Origin: a virus
Virus record (IMG/VR): IMGVR_UViG_3300002519_000001
Coordinates: 1-29,018 of that record
Direction: 5' to 3' (one strand)
Length of the DNA stretch: 29,018 nucleotides
This document shows positions 20,648-28,972 of this stretch, one piece after another (the first letter of the stretch is position 1; every line of letters starts with the position of its first letter). The position numbers and the translations under genes are program-made. The notes under the pieces are model-generated. The model made no database searches and was not told the origin of the DNA. It saw only the letters and a program-made list of their open reading frames with translations.

Positions 20648-21072
20648 TGCCTGGGATGTTGGAGGTGGAGGTATCGCTCCACGGCAAAATCAAGAACCCA
20701 GGGTTGTCCCCTGCTCTGGCAGGGCAGGCTGAGAAAGCCACGATGGCAGGGTTGTTGGAGCTTGCCACGATTGAGGGCCAGGTGGTGGTTCAGAAGCAGC
20801 TCTACCCCGGTCATGGCTTTGTCATCGGACACCTGTTCAAACATATCGGCGCTGCCAAGGTTGGACCGCTCACGGCTCAGTTCGATGCCGGTCAGAATCG
20901 GTACGGCAAGAACCTGATTTACTCATACTGGATCGAGGGAGTTGGCAGCAGGAACAAGACCAGCAGCTTCAAGGGTTACAAGATGTTCGCCAGGGCGTAT
21001 GAACGGCTGGCGAGCAAGCCTAACCTCTGGAAGAAATACGTGGGGCCACGGTTGATGAAGGTCTTTGAATGA
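20647..21072 (+). CDS. Tail-completion/HK97 gp10-like protein
   Basis: 141 residues, ATG overlapping the previous stop (TAATG). It has the gp10-family plan: a helix with AEKATMAGLLELATIEGQVVV, a GFVIGHLFKHIG segment, and the terminal FKGYKMFARAYE and LWKKYVGPRLMK. Gp10-like proteins complete the neck and help join head and tail. The location between connector and tail terminator fits this. Overlaps the next ORF by four bases. Confidence 0.7.
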   Translation: MPGMLEVEVSLHGKIKNPGLSPALAGQAEKATMAGLLELATIEGQVVVQKQLYPGHGFVIGHLFKHIGAAKVGPLTAQFDAGQNRYGKNLIYSYWIEGVGSRNKTSSFKGYKMFARAYERLASKPNLWKKYVGPRLMKVFE

Positions 21073-21503
21073 GCAGATCGGGGGCGATAGCCCAGATCGA
21101 CACGTTGCTGTCCACGATTTCAAGCCCCGCTTTCGTGGCGGTGTTGAGAGGGGAACCCCTGGCGATCTCAGGGACACCGCTGCTGGCTTACTGGATCGAG
21201 GGGCGCAGCCCCAAGGCTGTGACTCTCACCAATGCAGGATCGACGACCACGTTCTCAATCCGGGCTTATTTCAGAGTCCAGACCTCCCCTGATGTCAGGG
21301 AGTCGGTAGAGCTTGAGTTGTGGGACACGATGTACGAGATTGACGCTGCCCTGATGGGGGACGCCAACCTGGGCGATAACGTGTCGGACTCACGCCTGGG
21401 GGATGGGTCGGCGGGGTATATCAACATGGGGGGCAACGTCTTTCGCACCCTGACGGTCCCATATGAGGTCGACATGCTGGAAGACGTAACCATCGCCCCA
21501 TAG
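21069..21503 (+). CDS. Tail terminator-like protein
   Basis: 144 residues, ATG overlapping the previous stop (ATGA). The N-terminal helix (AIAQIDTLLSTISSP), a central VELELWDTMYEIDAALMGD and a C-terminal FRTLTVPYEVDML reproduce the short α/β fold of tail terminators, which cap the tail tube at the head. Gene order (connector, gp10-like, this, tail tube) supports it. Sequence similarity alone is weak. Confidence 0.6.
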   Translation: MSRSGAIAQIDTLLSTISSPAFVAVLRGEPLAISGTPLLAYWIEGRSPKAVTLTNAGSTTTFSIRAYFRVQTSPDVRESVELELWDTMYEIDAALMGDANLGDNVSDSRLGDGSAGYINMGGNVFRTLTVPYEVDMLEDVTIAP

Positions 21504-21512
21504 GAGCAGCCA

Positions 21513-22241
21513 ATGGCAAAAGAATCAGGATTGAACGTCAGGTTGTACGTCTCGGGGTATGACCTCTCTGGTGACGCTAACAGCCTCGGAGCGGTGGGCT
21601 ATAGCAATGAACTGTACGAGGTGACCACCCTGGACTCCAGCGCAACCGCTCGGCTGCTGGGCAAGGTCGATGGGACGCTCACCGTCAACGGGTTCTTCGA
21701 CAATGCGTCGGGCAAGATTCACGCCGTGCTGAGTGGGAACTCAGGCAAGATTCCGACAGCTGATGTCAACGTGCTGGTGCCGCTCAGTTCCGCAGCTGGT
21801 GACCCCTGTTATGGCCTTGTTGCCAAGGAGGCCGAATACAACACAGACCGGAGCGATACAGGGCCGGTCACGGTCTACAGTTCGTTTGCTTCCAACGGGT
21901 TTGGCCCAGAGTTTGGCGAGATGATGACAGCCCACGATGACACTCATGCATCGGCGGGTTCTGGCACGGTTGTTGACAGTGGTGCGGCATCGTCTAATGG
22001 GGGTACGGGGTTCCTCCAGGTGTTTAGCCTTGCCTCTGGGAGCGTTGTGACGAAGATACAGGAATGTGCGACCAGCGGCGGCTCTTACACGGACCTGGTC
22101 ACATTCTCAACTGTCGCAGCTGCCGCCGCTCCGACATCGGAGAGGTTGGTGATGACCGGCACTGTCCAACAGTATTTGAAAGTGACCACGACAGGCACGT
22201 TTAGCAACGCAGCAATAGCAGTGGGATTCGCAAGGTCATAG
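21513..22241 (+). CDS. Major tail protein, tail-tube type
   Basis: 242 residues; the ATG follows TAGGAGCAGCCA. VRLYVSGYDLSGDANSL, YEVTTLDSSATARLLGK and GTLTVNGFFDNASGKIH are strands of the tail-tube fold. From about 145 a second β-domain (TGFLQVFSLASGSVVTKIQE, LKVTTTGTFSNAAIAVGF) is added and could project from the tube. The following gene shares the opening MAK(E/Q)(S/T)GL and the same strand order, so the two are paralogues. It forms the tube through which DNA passes. Confidence 0.7.
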   Translation: MAKESGLNVRLYVSGYDLSGDANSLGAVGYSNELYEVTTLDSSATARLLGKVDGTLTVNGFFDNASGKIHAVLSGNSGKIPTADVNVLVPLSSAAGDPCYGLVAKEAEYNTDRSDTGPVTVYSSFASNGFGPEFGEMMTAHDDTHASAGSGTVVDSGAASSNGGTGFLQVFSLASGSVVTKIQECATSGGSYTDLVTFSTVAAAAAPTSERLVMTGTVQQYLKVTTTGTFSNAAIAVGFARS

Positions 22242-22250
22242 GAGGACCAG

Positions 22251-22670
22251 ATGGCAAAGCAGACAGGCTTAGGTGACTATGTTGCAGTGGACGACAGCGG
22301 GGGGACGGTACGGGACATCTCCAACGATATTACGAGTTACTCGATCAACGTACCGCAAAACATGTTTGAGGTCACCGGCGTGGATAAGAGTGCAGTCGAG
22401 AGGATCGTGGGTCTCAACGACTACACGCTGAGCATTTCCGGGGTATTCGACAAAGCCTCCAACAAGAGCCATGACGTGTTCAAAACCCGCACCGGGGCCA
22501 GGACTGTGACCATAGCAATCGGGGGAGACACCACGGGCTACCCTGAGTTGGAAGCTGAGATGTTGGTGACCGAGTACAACCTAGAGCGGGGCGACGACGG
22601 AGCCTTGACGTGGACGGCTGGTCTCAGCCTCCAGTCCGGCACGACACCCACTTGGGGCACCGCATCGTAA
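22251..22670 (+). CDS. Second tail-tube-like protein
   Basis: 139 residues, AGGAGG upstream. It has the same core plan as the preceding protein: YVAVDDSGGTVRDISNDI, FEVTGVDKSAVERIVGL and YTLSISGVFDKASNKSH, but without the added C-terminal domain. One of the pair probably builds the tube and the other may act at an end or decorate it. Which is which cannot be told from sequence. The larger partner carries the extra domain. Confidence 0.7.
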   Translation: MAKQTGLGDYVAVDDSGGTVRDISNDITSYSINVPQNMFEVTGVDKSAVERIVGLNDYTLSISGVFDKASNKSHDVFKTRTGARTVTIAIGGDTTGYPELEAEMLVTEYNLERGDDGALTWTAGLSLQSGTTPTWGTAS

Positions 22671-22682
22671 GGGGGGAGCGAT

Positions 22683-23066
22683 ATGCCCTATAAACTGGGC
22701 GCAACTGAGGAACAGTTGGACTTCAGCTCTAAGCCGAGCCTTGACGGTTTGGAGGTCAGGGTTAATGCGGACGTTCCGTTGTCCACGTTCTTCGACCTCC
22801 AGATATGGCTCTCATCTGGAGACGCCATGCAGATGCGGGATGCGTTCGTTCTGTTCGGACAGAAAATCCTGCTGTCCTGGGATTTAGAGGACGACGATGG
22901 GCAGGTGCCAGCTGATGGCGCCGGGATGCTGTCACTCCCCATGTCCCTGGCAATGGCAATCCTGGAGGGATGGACTGAACAGGTAGGTACGGCAAAAAAA
23001 GCACCAGGGGACTCACAGAACGGTATCTCGCAGTCGGTGGGGGAACTGATCGAGACGGGAACCTGA
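22683..23066 (+). CDS. Tail assembly chaperone, G-type, zero frame
   Basis: 127 residues; GGGGGGAGC precedes the ATG. The protein is acidic and helical (ALSTFFDLQIWLSS is approximate; AMQMRDAFVLFGQKILL and LSLPMSLAMAILEGW are clear). It lies between the tail-tube and tape-measure genes, where gpG/gpGT chaperones lie. Near its end the codons GCA AAA AAA GCA form a slippery run. It stops at 23066 when no shift occurs. It would coat the tape measure during tail assembly. Confidence 0.8.
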   Translation: MPYKLGATEEQLDFSSKPSLDGLEVRVNADVPLSTFFDLQIWLSSGDAMQMRDAFVLFGQKILLSWDLEDDDGQVPADGAGMLSLPMSLAMAILEGWTEQVGTAKKAPGDSQNGISQSVGELIETGT

Positions 23067-23257
23067 TCACGGCTCCCCTGGAGCTTGAAATAGCCATCAC
23101 TGTCGACGGGCTTGCGAAACGGTACGGCTGCCCACCCAGCCGAATCCTGAGTGAGCCTGTCGGCATTTTGCCAATCGTGGAGCTTGCGGCGATGGCCGAG
23201 AATGACAGGAACAAAAAAGAGTCTGCGAAGATCAAAGCAGCGGGCAAGGGTAGATAA
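22683..23257 (+). CDS. Tail assembly chaperone G-T, -1 frameshift product
   Basis: Reading the zero frame to 23000 and shifting back one base gives a product of about 191 residues. The new frame begins STRGLTERYLAVGGGTD and contains LELEIAITVDGLAKRYG and GILPIVELAAMAENDR, ending in a Lys-rich tail at TAA 23255-23257. That stop overlaps the tape-measure ATG. No independent start with a ribosome site serves this downstream frame, which supports expression by frameshift, as in lambda G-T and most siphoviruses. Confidence 0.75.
22994..23000 (+). promoter_or_regulatory. -1 programmed frameshift slippery site
   Basis: A AAA AAA, followed by G, in the correct phase for a -1 shift of the chaperone reading frame (zero-frame codons AAA at 22995 and 22998). 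The downstream -1 frame is open to 23257. I did not identify a definite stimulatory structure by eye. Confidence 0.75.
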
Positions 23258-25320
23258 TGGCGAGCGTGGGCGACCTGGTCGTAAAACTAAAGGCTGACGC
23301 CGCTGACTTGGAGTCCGGGCTTTCGTCTGCCCAGGAGAAATTGAAGGACACCGGTGCTAAAATGAAGGGCATCGGCTCGAAGATGAGCATGGGGATTACT
23401 GCCCCGATTGCAGGCATCGGTCTCAGTGCGATTATGACCGGTGCCAACTTCGAAAAAGGCATGAACCGGGTCAAAGCCCTGACCGGCACCACCGGGGGGG
23501 ATTTCGACGCCCTCACCCAGCAAGCAAAAGACCTTGGATCGTCCACGGCGTTCAGCGCAACCCAAGCATCTGATGCGATGGGATTCCTGGCGATGGCGGG
23601 GTTCAAATCCAACGACATCCTCGGTGCGATGCCTGGGGTGTTGAACCTTGCAGCAGCTGCCCAGATGGACCTCGGTGAAGCTGCCGACATAACGTCGAAC
23701 ATCCTGACCGGCTTTGGCAAGGATGTCTCCGAGTTGGGGCAGGTTAATGACGTGCTGGTCAAGGCGATGACCAGTGCAAACGTAGACCTGACTCAGCTGG
23801 GCGAGGCCATGAAGTACGTCGGCCCGGTGGCATCGAGTGCGGGGATGGACTTTGAGAACACCGCAGCGGCCATCGCCTTGATGGGCAACGCTGGCATCCA
23901 GGGATCGATGGCTGGAACCTCCCTGCGTGGGGCTATGACACGGCTGCTCAAGCCGTCCGACGACGCTGCTGAGACCATGAAGAAACTGGGGTTGAACGTC
24001 CTCGACTCCGAGGGCAATCTGAAGAGCTTCACTGAGATCACCCAGCAGCTGGAGGATGCGAACATCTCTACAGGTGACGCCATGACCATATTTGGTCAAC
24101 GTGCTGGCCCTGCGATGATGGCCCTGGTGTCTCAGGGTAGCGGCGCCCTGGATGATATGACCCAGTCCCTCAAGGACAGCGGTGGCACGGCTGAGAGCAT
24201 CGCCAGCGTGCAGATGGAGGGCATGTCCGGGGCAGTCGTTGAAATGAAATCGGCTTTCGAGGGATTGATGATCTCGATCTCTGAGGATATTCTCCCGATC
24301 TTCACGGCGTTGATCGACAAGATCACCCCCATCCTTCAGAAGTTCAGCTCCATGCCTGGACCGGTCAAGGCTATCGTCGTGGTGGTGGGAATAATGGCTG
24401 CGGTTATGGGGCCGCTCCTCATCGCCATCGGCATGATGATCCCGGCCATCGGGGCGCTCAGTGGCGTCATGGCAGGGTTGTCGTTGAGCATGGGACCGAT
24501 CACGTTGATCGTCCTTGGAATCGCAGCGGCGGTAGCAGCCGGGATTTTAATCTGGAAGAACTGGGACAAGATCGTGGCGTTCTTCAAGGACACGATTGAA
24601 AAGGTCAAGGACACGTTTGCCAGGGTGTCCGGGGTAATCCTCGACCTGTTCCAAAGCAAGTGGGGTTGGCTGTTGCCTGGTGGCGTTTTCTTCAAGGCCA
24701 TCAAACTGATCAAGGACAATTGGAAGGAAATATGGGACAAGGTCAAGGACGCCTTCAGGACGGTTGTCGATAAAGTTAAATCATTATTTGATAGTAAATT
24801 GGGCTGGCTCCTGCCGGGTGGTGCGCTGCTCAAGGCGTTGTTTTTCTTGCGAGATAATTGGAAGACAATCTGGAACGGAATGAAGGACGTGGTCAAGGCA
24901 ATTGCGAACCCGATTATCGGCGTCGTCAATACTGTAATCGGCGCAGTAAATTCTCTATTTCAGGCCATGAAGAAGGTTGAAGTCGGCTGGCCCGAACAGA
25001 AAATCGGCGTAGGGAAATTAGCCGTTACTATCCCCGGATTTAATTTCGCCCCGTTTGCGGGTCTGCCCACGATACCCTCCATTCCGGCCCTGGCGGCTGG
25101 CGGGATCGTAACCCAGCCAACCCTTGCCATGATCGGTGAAGCTGGCCCAGAAGCGGTCGTCCCGCTTGGCAGGGGCGGGGGTGCCGGTACAACCGTGATC
25201 GTGAATATCTCTGGCCCGACCTACGGGTTCGACGACTTCGAAAAGAAGGTGGCTCAGGCGATCCGTGACGGCGTGCGCCGTGGTGGGTTCCAGGGCATCC
25301 TATCCCCAGCGAGAGGGTAG
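23257..25320 (+). CDS. Tape measure protein
   Basis: 687 residues, ATG overlapping the chaperone stop. The N-terminus (VGDLVVKLKADAADLESGLS) and the 80-330 region (TQQAKDLGSSTAFSATQASD, LNLAAAAQMDLGEAADITSN, MRGAMTRL-type helices) match TP901-type tape measures. Hydrophobic segments lie at about 365-430 (IVVVVGIMAAVMGPLLIAIG, ITLIVLGIAAAVAAGILIW). From 440 there are repeated NW..IW..(V/M)KD units. The C-terminus has the frequent GEAGPEAVVPL motif. It sets tail length, and its hydrophobic part may enter the host membrane. Confidence 0.9.
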   Translation: MASVGDLVVKLKADAADLESGLSSAQEKLKDTGAKMKGIGSKMSMGITAPIAGIGLSAIMTGANFEKGMNRVKALTGTTGGDFDALTQQAKDLGSSTAFSATQASDAMGFLAMAGFKSNDILGAMPGVLNLAAAAQMDLGEAADITSNILTGFGKDVSELGQVNDVLVKAMTSANVDLTQLGEAMKYVGPVASSAGMDFENTAAAIALMGNAGIQGSMAGTSLRGAMTRLLKPSDDAAETMKKLGLNVLDSEGNLKSFTEITQQLEDANISTGDAMTIFGQRAGPAMMALVSQGSGALDDMTQSLKDSGGTAESIASVQMEGMSGAVVEMKSAFEGLMISISEDILPIFTALIDKITPILQKFSSMPGPVKAIVVVVGIMAAVMGPLLIAIGMMIPAIGALSGVMAGLSLSMGPITLIVLGIAAAVAAGILIWKNWDKIVAFFKDTIEKVKDTFARVSGVILDLFQSKWGWLLPGGVFFKAIKLIKDNWKEIWDKVKDAFRTVVDKVKSLFDSKLGWLLPGGALLKALFFLRDNWKTIWNGMKDVVKAIANPIIGVVNTVIGAVNSLFQAMKKVEVGWPEQKIGVGKLAVTIPGFNFAPFAGLPTIPSIPALAAGGIVTQPTLAMIGEAGPEAVVPLGRGGGAGTTVIVNISGPTYGFDDFEKKVAQAIRDGVRRGGFQGILSPARG
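24649..24924 (+). repeat. 46-residue tandem repeat in the tape measure
   Basis: Two 138-bp units. The first reads FQSKWGWLLPGGVFFKAIKL then IKDNWKEIWDKVKDAF; the second reads FDSKLGWLLPGGALLKALFF then LRDNWKTIWNGMKDVV. The second copy and the following 100 bases use more A/T-ending codons than the rest of the gene, so it may have a separate origin. Unit number would alter tail length. Confidence 0.75.
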
Positions 25321-25323
25321 TAC

Positions 25324-26907
25324 ATGGCAAACGAGTTCAAGCATGGGTCCGTCGGAACATCCCTGTCGCAGGCTGAGTGGGAGGCGATAGGGACACACGT
25401 TCTCGACTCCCAGGCCACCGGGGACATCATCTATGCGTCATCCGCTTCTCAGCTGAGACGGCTGGGAATTGGCAGCAACACGAACGTCCTGACTCTCGCC
25501 GCCGGGGTTCCATCCTGGGCAGCCCCGGCAGCAGCTGCCGCAGGTTCCCTTACTGGCTCAACCCTGGCCTCTGGGGTGACGGCATCGAGCCTAACAAGCG
25601 TTGGAACGATAGCGACGGGAGTCTGGCAGGGGACTGACGTGGGAGTGGCCTACGGTGGAACTGGAGTCTCGACGCTGGCCTCTAATAGTGTTCTGACGGG
25701 CAACGGCGCAAGCGCTATTGTGGCTGAAGCCAACCTGACATTCGACGGCTCCAATTTATTCCTTGCCAACACTATCGGCATGGTCGTCGGGCACTCGGCT
25801 CAGGTTACTTCAGATTCACAGGTTTTTAAAACGCAAATCCTTGGCACTACAACTGCGGATAGCGGGATACTAATCGGGAGATTCGATGATGGTGGAGGTG
25901 CGCCACGTATAAGATTTCTCAAAAGCCGTGCCCCTATAGGCTCGTTCGCCATTGTCGAGGATGACGACATTCTTGGGGAGTTTGATTTTCACGGCGATGA
26001 TGGTGTTACTTACAATACCAGGGCGGCACAATTCCATGTAGAAGTGGATGATGCTACCCCAGTGGGTGGCTCAGGCGGCAACCCGGGTGGTATTGGAGCG
26101 GCATTTGTTTGGAAGCAACAACCTGGGGGCGGCACAACGGCGGCGCAGGAAACCATGCGTATCGCCGCTGATGGCACGGTGAAAGTGTCAACGGGGTCAA
26201 TCGACCTTAACAGCCAGAGCGGCATCACCAACGTCGGCTATTCGGGCAACGATTGGGATTCCAACGGATTGAGAATGGTTATTCCCACCTACGCCCCTGG
26301 GACGGATCTCACCACGGGTATGATCATCTCTAACGTCAACTATCCTAATGGCAGGACAATCATAGGGCAATATTCAGGCGAGCCGTATCTCACTATGTAT
26401 TCTTCTGGCAATAATTTATCGGTGAGTTTCGGAGCTATCGCCAGCTACTCCCGACAGGCCATACGCATCGGAGCGGACGCCGATGTCAATGCTTTTGACA
26501 ATGAAACCAACGGGGCAGGGTCAACTACGATGTATATCGGGAACGAAACCATCACGACCTCATCAGACGAAAGGCTGAAGACAGCTATTCGGCCCACACA
26601 GGCCAACGCTCTGGACCTGGTGAACAGGTTTAACGTGGTGGATTTTGAATGGGATGATCCTACCGATACCGTTGAGTATGGCAAGAACTACCGAGGTCGC
26701 TATACTGGCATGCTTGCCCAAGAGACGGTTAAGATTGCCCCGTGGATTATCAATGACCAGGGCGGCGGACGGGACTGTTCTGAGTGTCTCGCAGGACAAG
26801 ATTGCGAGGAGCATGGAATGTGGATAGTCTCCTATCAAAACCTGGTTCCGACACTGGTGAAAGCGATTCAGGAATTATCACAGGAGGTCAGGAATGGCCA
26901 TAACTAA
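25324..26907 (+). CDS. Tail fibre with S74 intramolecular chaperone
   Basis: 527 residues. The N-terminal part has GSLTGSTLASGVTASSLTSV and GVAYGGTGVSTLASNSVLTG, typical of trimeric phage fibres. From Ser414 the sequence SDERLKTAIR starts the peptidase S74 chaperone domain, which folds the trimer and then cuts itself off at this Ser. It continues with ALDLVNRFNVVDFEW, GMLAQETVKIAPW and YQNLVPTLVKAIQELSQE. An insert DCSECLAGQDCEEHG (about 481-495) brings four Cys within the domain. It is the likely host-recognition fibre. The next ORF overlaps it by 14 bases. Confidence 0.88.
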   Translation: MANEFKHGSVGTSLSQAEWEAIGTHVLDSQATGDIIYASSASQLRRLGIGSNTNVLTLAAGVPSWAAPAAAAAGSLTGSTLASGVTASSLTSVGTIATGVWQGTDVGVAYGGTGVSTLASNSVLTGNGASAIVAEANLTFDGSNLFLANTIGMVVGHSAQVTSDSQVFKTQILGTTTADSGILIGRFDDGGGAPRIRFLKSRAPIGSFAIVEDDDILGEFDFHGDDGVTYNTRAAQFHVEVDDATPVGGSGGNPGGIGAAFVWKQQPGGGTTAAQETMRIAADGTVKVSTGSIDLNSQSGITNVGYSGNDWDSNGLRMVIPTYAPGTDLTTGMIISNVNYPNGRTIIGQYSGEPYLTMYSSGNNLSVSFGAIASYSRQAIRIGADADVNAFDNETNGAGSTTMYIGNETITTSSDERLKTAIRPTQANALDLVNRFNVVDFEWDDPTDTVEYGKNYRGRYTGMLAQETVKIAPWIINDQGGGRDCSECLAGQDCEEHGMWIVSYQNLVPTLVKAIQELSQEVRNGHN

Positions 26908-27112
26908 CGACGAAGCACTGGCGCTCTTATCAACCAAGAGGTCGGATGTGAACGGGTCAATCAATGGCTTGAACGCATACAGGACGAACAAGGAAGAATG
27001 GAAGTCCTCCGTGGTCACCGCTAAAATGACAGAGGTGAGGACACTGGCGACTTCCGTTGGCGTAGACCTCACCGATTGGGACGGCTCAGACCCAACACCA
27101 GAATCGGAGTAA
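26894..27112 (+). CDS. Small hypothetical protein after the fibre
   Basis: 72 residues; AGGAGGTC five bases before the ATG, overlapping the fibre end by 14 bases. Helical and charged (DEALALLSTKRSDVNGSI, YRTNKEEWKSS), with an acidic tail (DGSDPTPESE). It may be a fibre-assembly or tail accessory protein. No family is recognised. Confidence 0.6.
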   Translation: MAITNDEALALLSTKRSDVNGSINGLNAYRTNKEEWKSSVVTAKMTEVRTLATSVGVDLTDWDGSDPTPESE

Positions 27113-27115
27113 ATA

Positions 27116-27313
27116 ATGACCCAGCAAAACCCACAGATTACAGACGCAGACCTTCAGATGTTGTTAGCGGAGAATCCAATGGCGGCTGAACAGCTTCGGA
27201 GGATTATCGCCGAGCGACAGGTCGTGGAGTTGCAGGCCGAGAAAGAACGCTGGAACGGCAACAGATCAGTTGAAACTGACGTCCTGGCCGATGCTGTGGT
27301 CTCGGAGGGGTAG
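27116..27313 (+). CDS. Small helical hypothetical protein
   Basis: 65 residues starting three bases after the previous stop. A long charged helix (AEQLRRIIAERQVVELQAEK) dominates. The stop directly abuts the next ATG. It could be a coiled-coil tail accessory or chaperone. No family is recognised. Confidence 0.6.
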   Translation: MTQQNPQITDADLQMLLAENPMAAEQLRRIIAERQVVELQAEKERWNGNRSVETDVLADAVVSEG

Positions 27314-28882
27314 ATGGCGGGACCGGGAATTGTCGGAGTCTACCGTGTTGTGGCTGACTGGAACGCCGATGGTGATTATGACGACACCTATGACGACATC
27401 ACTGGTGACACCCTCTCGATGTCCTGGAGTAGGGGGAGAGACTACGCCAGTCAGCTGACCGGCAACTCCATTGCAGGGCAGGCCACGTTCCGGTTGCTCA
27501 ACAACGACGGGAAATATAGCCCGTCCAACACCTCGTCAGTTCTGTTCCCCAACCTTGTCCCAGGCAGGGCGATCCAGATACAGGCCGGTGAGGGCAGTTT
27601 CCCGTACGAGTTCCCTATCTATTTCGAGGAGACGCCCAGGTGGACCGGGCGCATCGAGCGGATCACTCCCAGTCCATCGGGAGATGCCGTCAAGACCTGC
27701 GAGATCGTGGCGTTCGGCTCCCTGGGATTCCTCAACCAGTTTGCCCTCCAGCTGGCAACCGAGACTGACATCACAACCAACACAGCCGTCGGGTCAATCC
27801 TCGACGGCGTAGGATGGCCCGCAGCTGATAGGACCCTGGACACTGGGGCAACCACGATCCCCCGCTTCTGGGTGTCCGGGTTGTCCGTAATCGAAGCCCT
27901 CAGAACGGTTGAAGAGGTTGAGGCAGGATTCGTCTCGGAAGGCAAAGAGGGCAAGATCGTATTCCAGAACAGGTATCACCGCCTGACCGAGTCTACGTCT
28001 ACCACTTCCCAGGTCACGTTCAGCGACGCATCAGGGGCGACGAACCCCTACATGTCACTTGATCAAGAAGACCCGCTTTCCACGATTGCCAACCACATTT
28101 CAGCCCAGGTAACCACGTATGCGGTGGCGGCCGTGTCGGCGCTCTGGCTCCACCCTGAGACCGGGTCGGACTCCCCTACCCTGGCACCAGGTCAGACCAA
28201 GATATTCGAGGCGTTCTACCCCAACCCAGGCAGCACGAACAACGCCGTCGAGGTCAACGCCTGGACGACCCCAGCTGCTACCACGGACATCCTAGCCAAC
28301 ACTGCAGAAGATGGGTCTGGGACGAACAAGACCTCTGACATAACTATCGCCGCCACTAAATCAGCCGAGCGCATGACAATCGAGTTGACCAACTCGGCCA
28401 GCGGGGTCGATGTTTATCTGACCAAGATTCAGGCCAGAGGCACAGCTGTGACCACGAACAACCCGGTCGTCGTCAGGGCTATAGATACTGCCAGCCAGAC
28501 CAAGTACGGGGAGCGGAAATACGAAGCCGAGAGCAGGTTCTTCCCCAACACCACCGAGGCGCAGGCTTGGTGCGACTACCACCTGGCAGTCTACGAAAGC
28601 CCGGTGGAAATCTTGACCATGCGATTCTCAGCGGCGATTAACGAAAACATCGAGCCAGCCCTGAACCTTGATTTGTCCAACCGGATCACGGTGACAGGCA
28701 CGAACGCCTCTCAGCTGGGGTTCAGCTCGGATTTCTTCATCGAATCGGTCTCCCACAACGTAACGGAGGGCGGCACCAACCACGTCGTGGAGTGGCAGCT
28801 TTCACCTGCGGCTGGAGGATACAGCCAGTTCTGGGTTCTGGGTGCAGGTATCCTCGGCACTAGCACGATCCCGGCGTTCTAA
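27314..28882 (+). CDS. Large minor tail/baseplate protein
   Basis: 522 residues, GGAGGGG upstream. It opens with DWNADGDYDDTYDDITGD (15-32), a Ca-binding-like Asp-rich loop, and SWSRGRDYASQLTG, then FRLLNNDGKYSP and LVPGRAIQIQAG. This N-terminal pattern is common in minor tail proteins of siphoviruses infecting high-GC bacteria. The middle and C-terminal parts are β-rich (YEAESRFFPNTTEAQAWC, FFIESVSHNVTEGG). It probably forms part of the tail tip. It is the last gene before the G-rich repeat at the circle junction. Confidence 0.75.
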   Translation: MAGPGIVGVYRVVADWNADGDYDDTYDDITGDTLSMSWSRGRDYASQLTGNSIAGQATFRLLNNDGKYSPSNTSSVLFPNLVPGRAIQIQAGEGSFPYEFPIYFEETPRWTGRIERITPSPSGDAVKTCEIVAFGSLGFLNQFALQLATETDITTNTAVGSILDGVGWPAADRTLDTGATTIPRFWVSGLSVIEALRTVEEVEAGFVSEGKEGKIVFQNRYHRLTESTSTTSQVTFSDASGATNPYMSLDQEDPLSTIANHISAQVTTYAVAAVSALWLHPETGSDSPTLAPGQTKIFEAFYPNPGSTNNAVEVNAWTTPAATTDILANTAEDGSGTNKTSDITIAATKSAERMTIELTNSASGVDVYLTKIQARGTAVTTNNPVVVRAIDTASQTKYGERKYEAESRFFPNTTEAQAWCDYHLAVYESPVEILTMRFSAAINENIEPALNLDLSNRITVTGTNASQLGFSSDFFIESVSHNVTEGGTNHVVEWQLSPAAGGYSQFWVLGAGILGTSTIPAF

Positions 28883-28928
28883 CATATCCGAGGGGGCTTT
28901 CGGGCGTTTTACGGGGGACATTCGGGGG

Positions 28929-28972
28929 TATTTGGGGGGTATTTGGGGGGTATTTGGGGGGTATTTGGGGGG
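28929..28972. repeat. G-rich 11-bp tandem repeat at the circle junction
   Basis: Four exact copies of TATTTGGGGGG (28929-28972), preceded by degenerate G-runs (CGGGGG, ACGGGGG). The four G6 runs, spaced by five bases, could form an intramolecular G-quadruplex on the + strand. It lies in the non-coding gap of about 150 bases between the minor tail gene and the next gene across the join. Contig ends fall in it, so copy number is uncertain. Confidence 0.85.

Noticed and set aside
23287-24929. Long minus-strand ORFs opposite the tape measure
   Set aside because: Shadows of the high-GC tape-measure frame; no start site and no family pattern.
28929-28972. CRISPR-like array
   Set aside because: The units are 11 bp and abut directly with no spacers; it is a simple tandem repeat.
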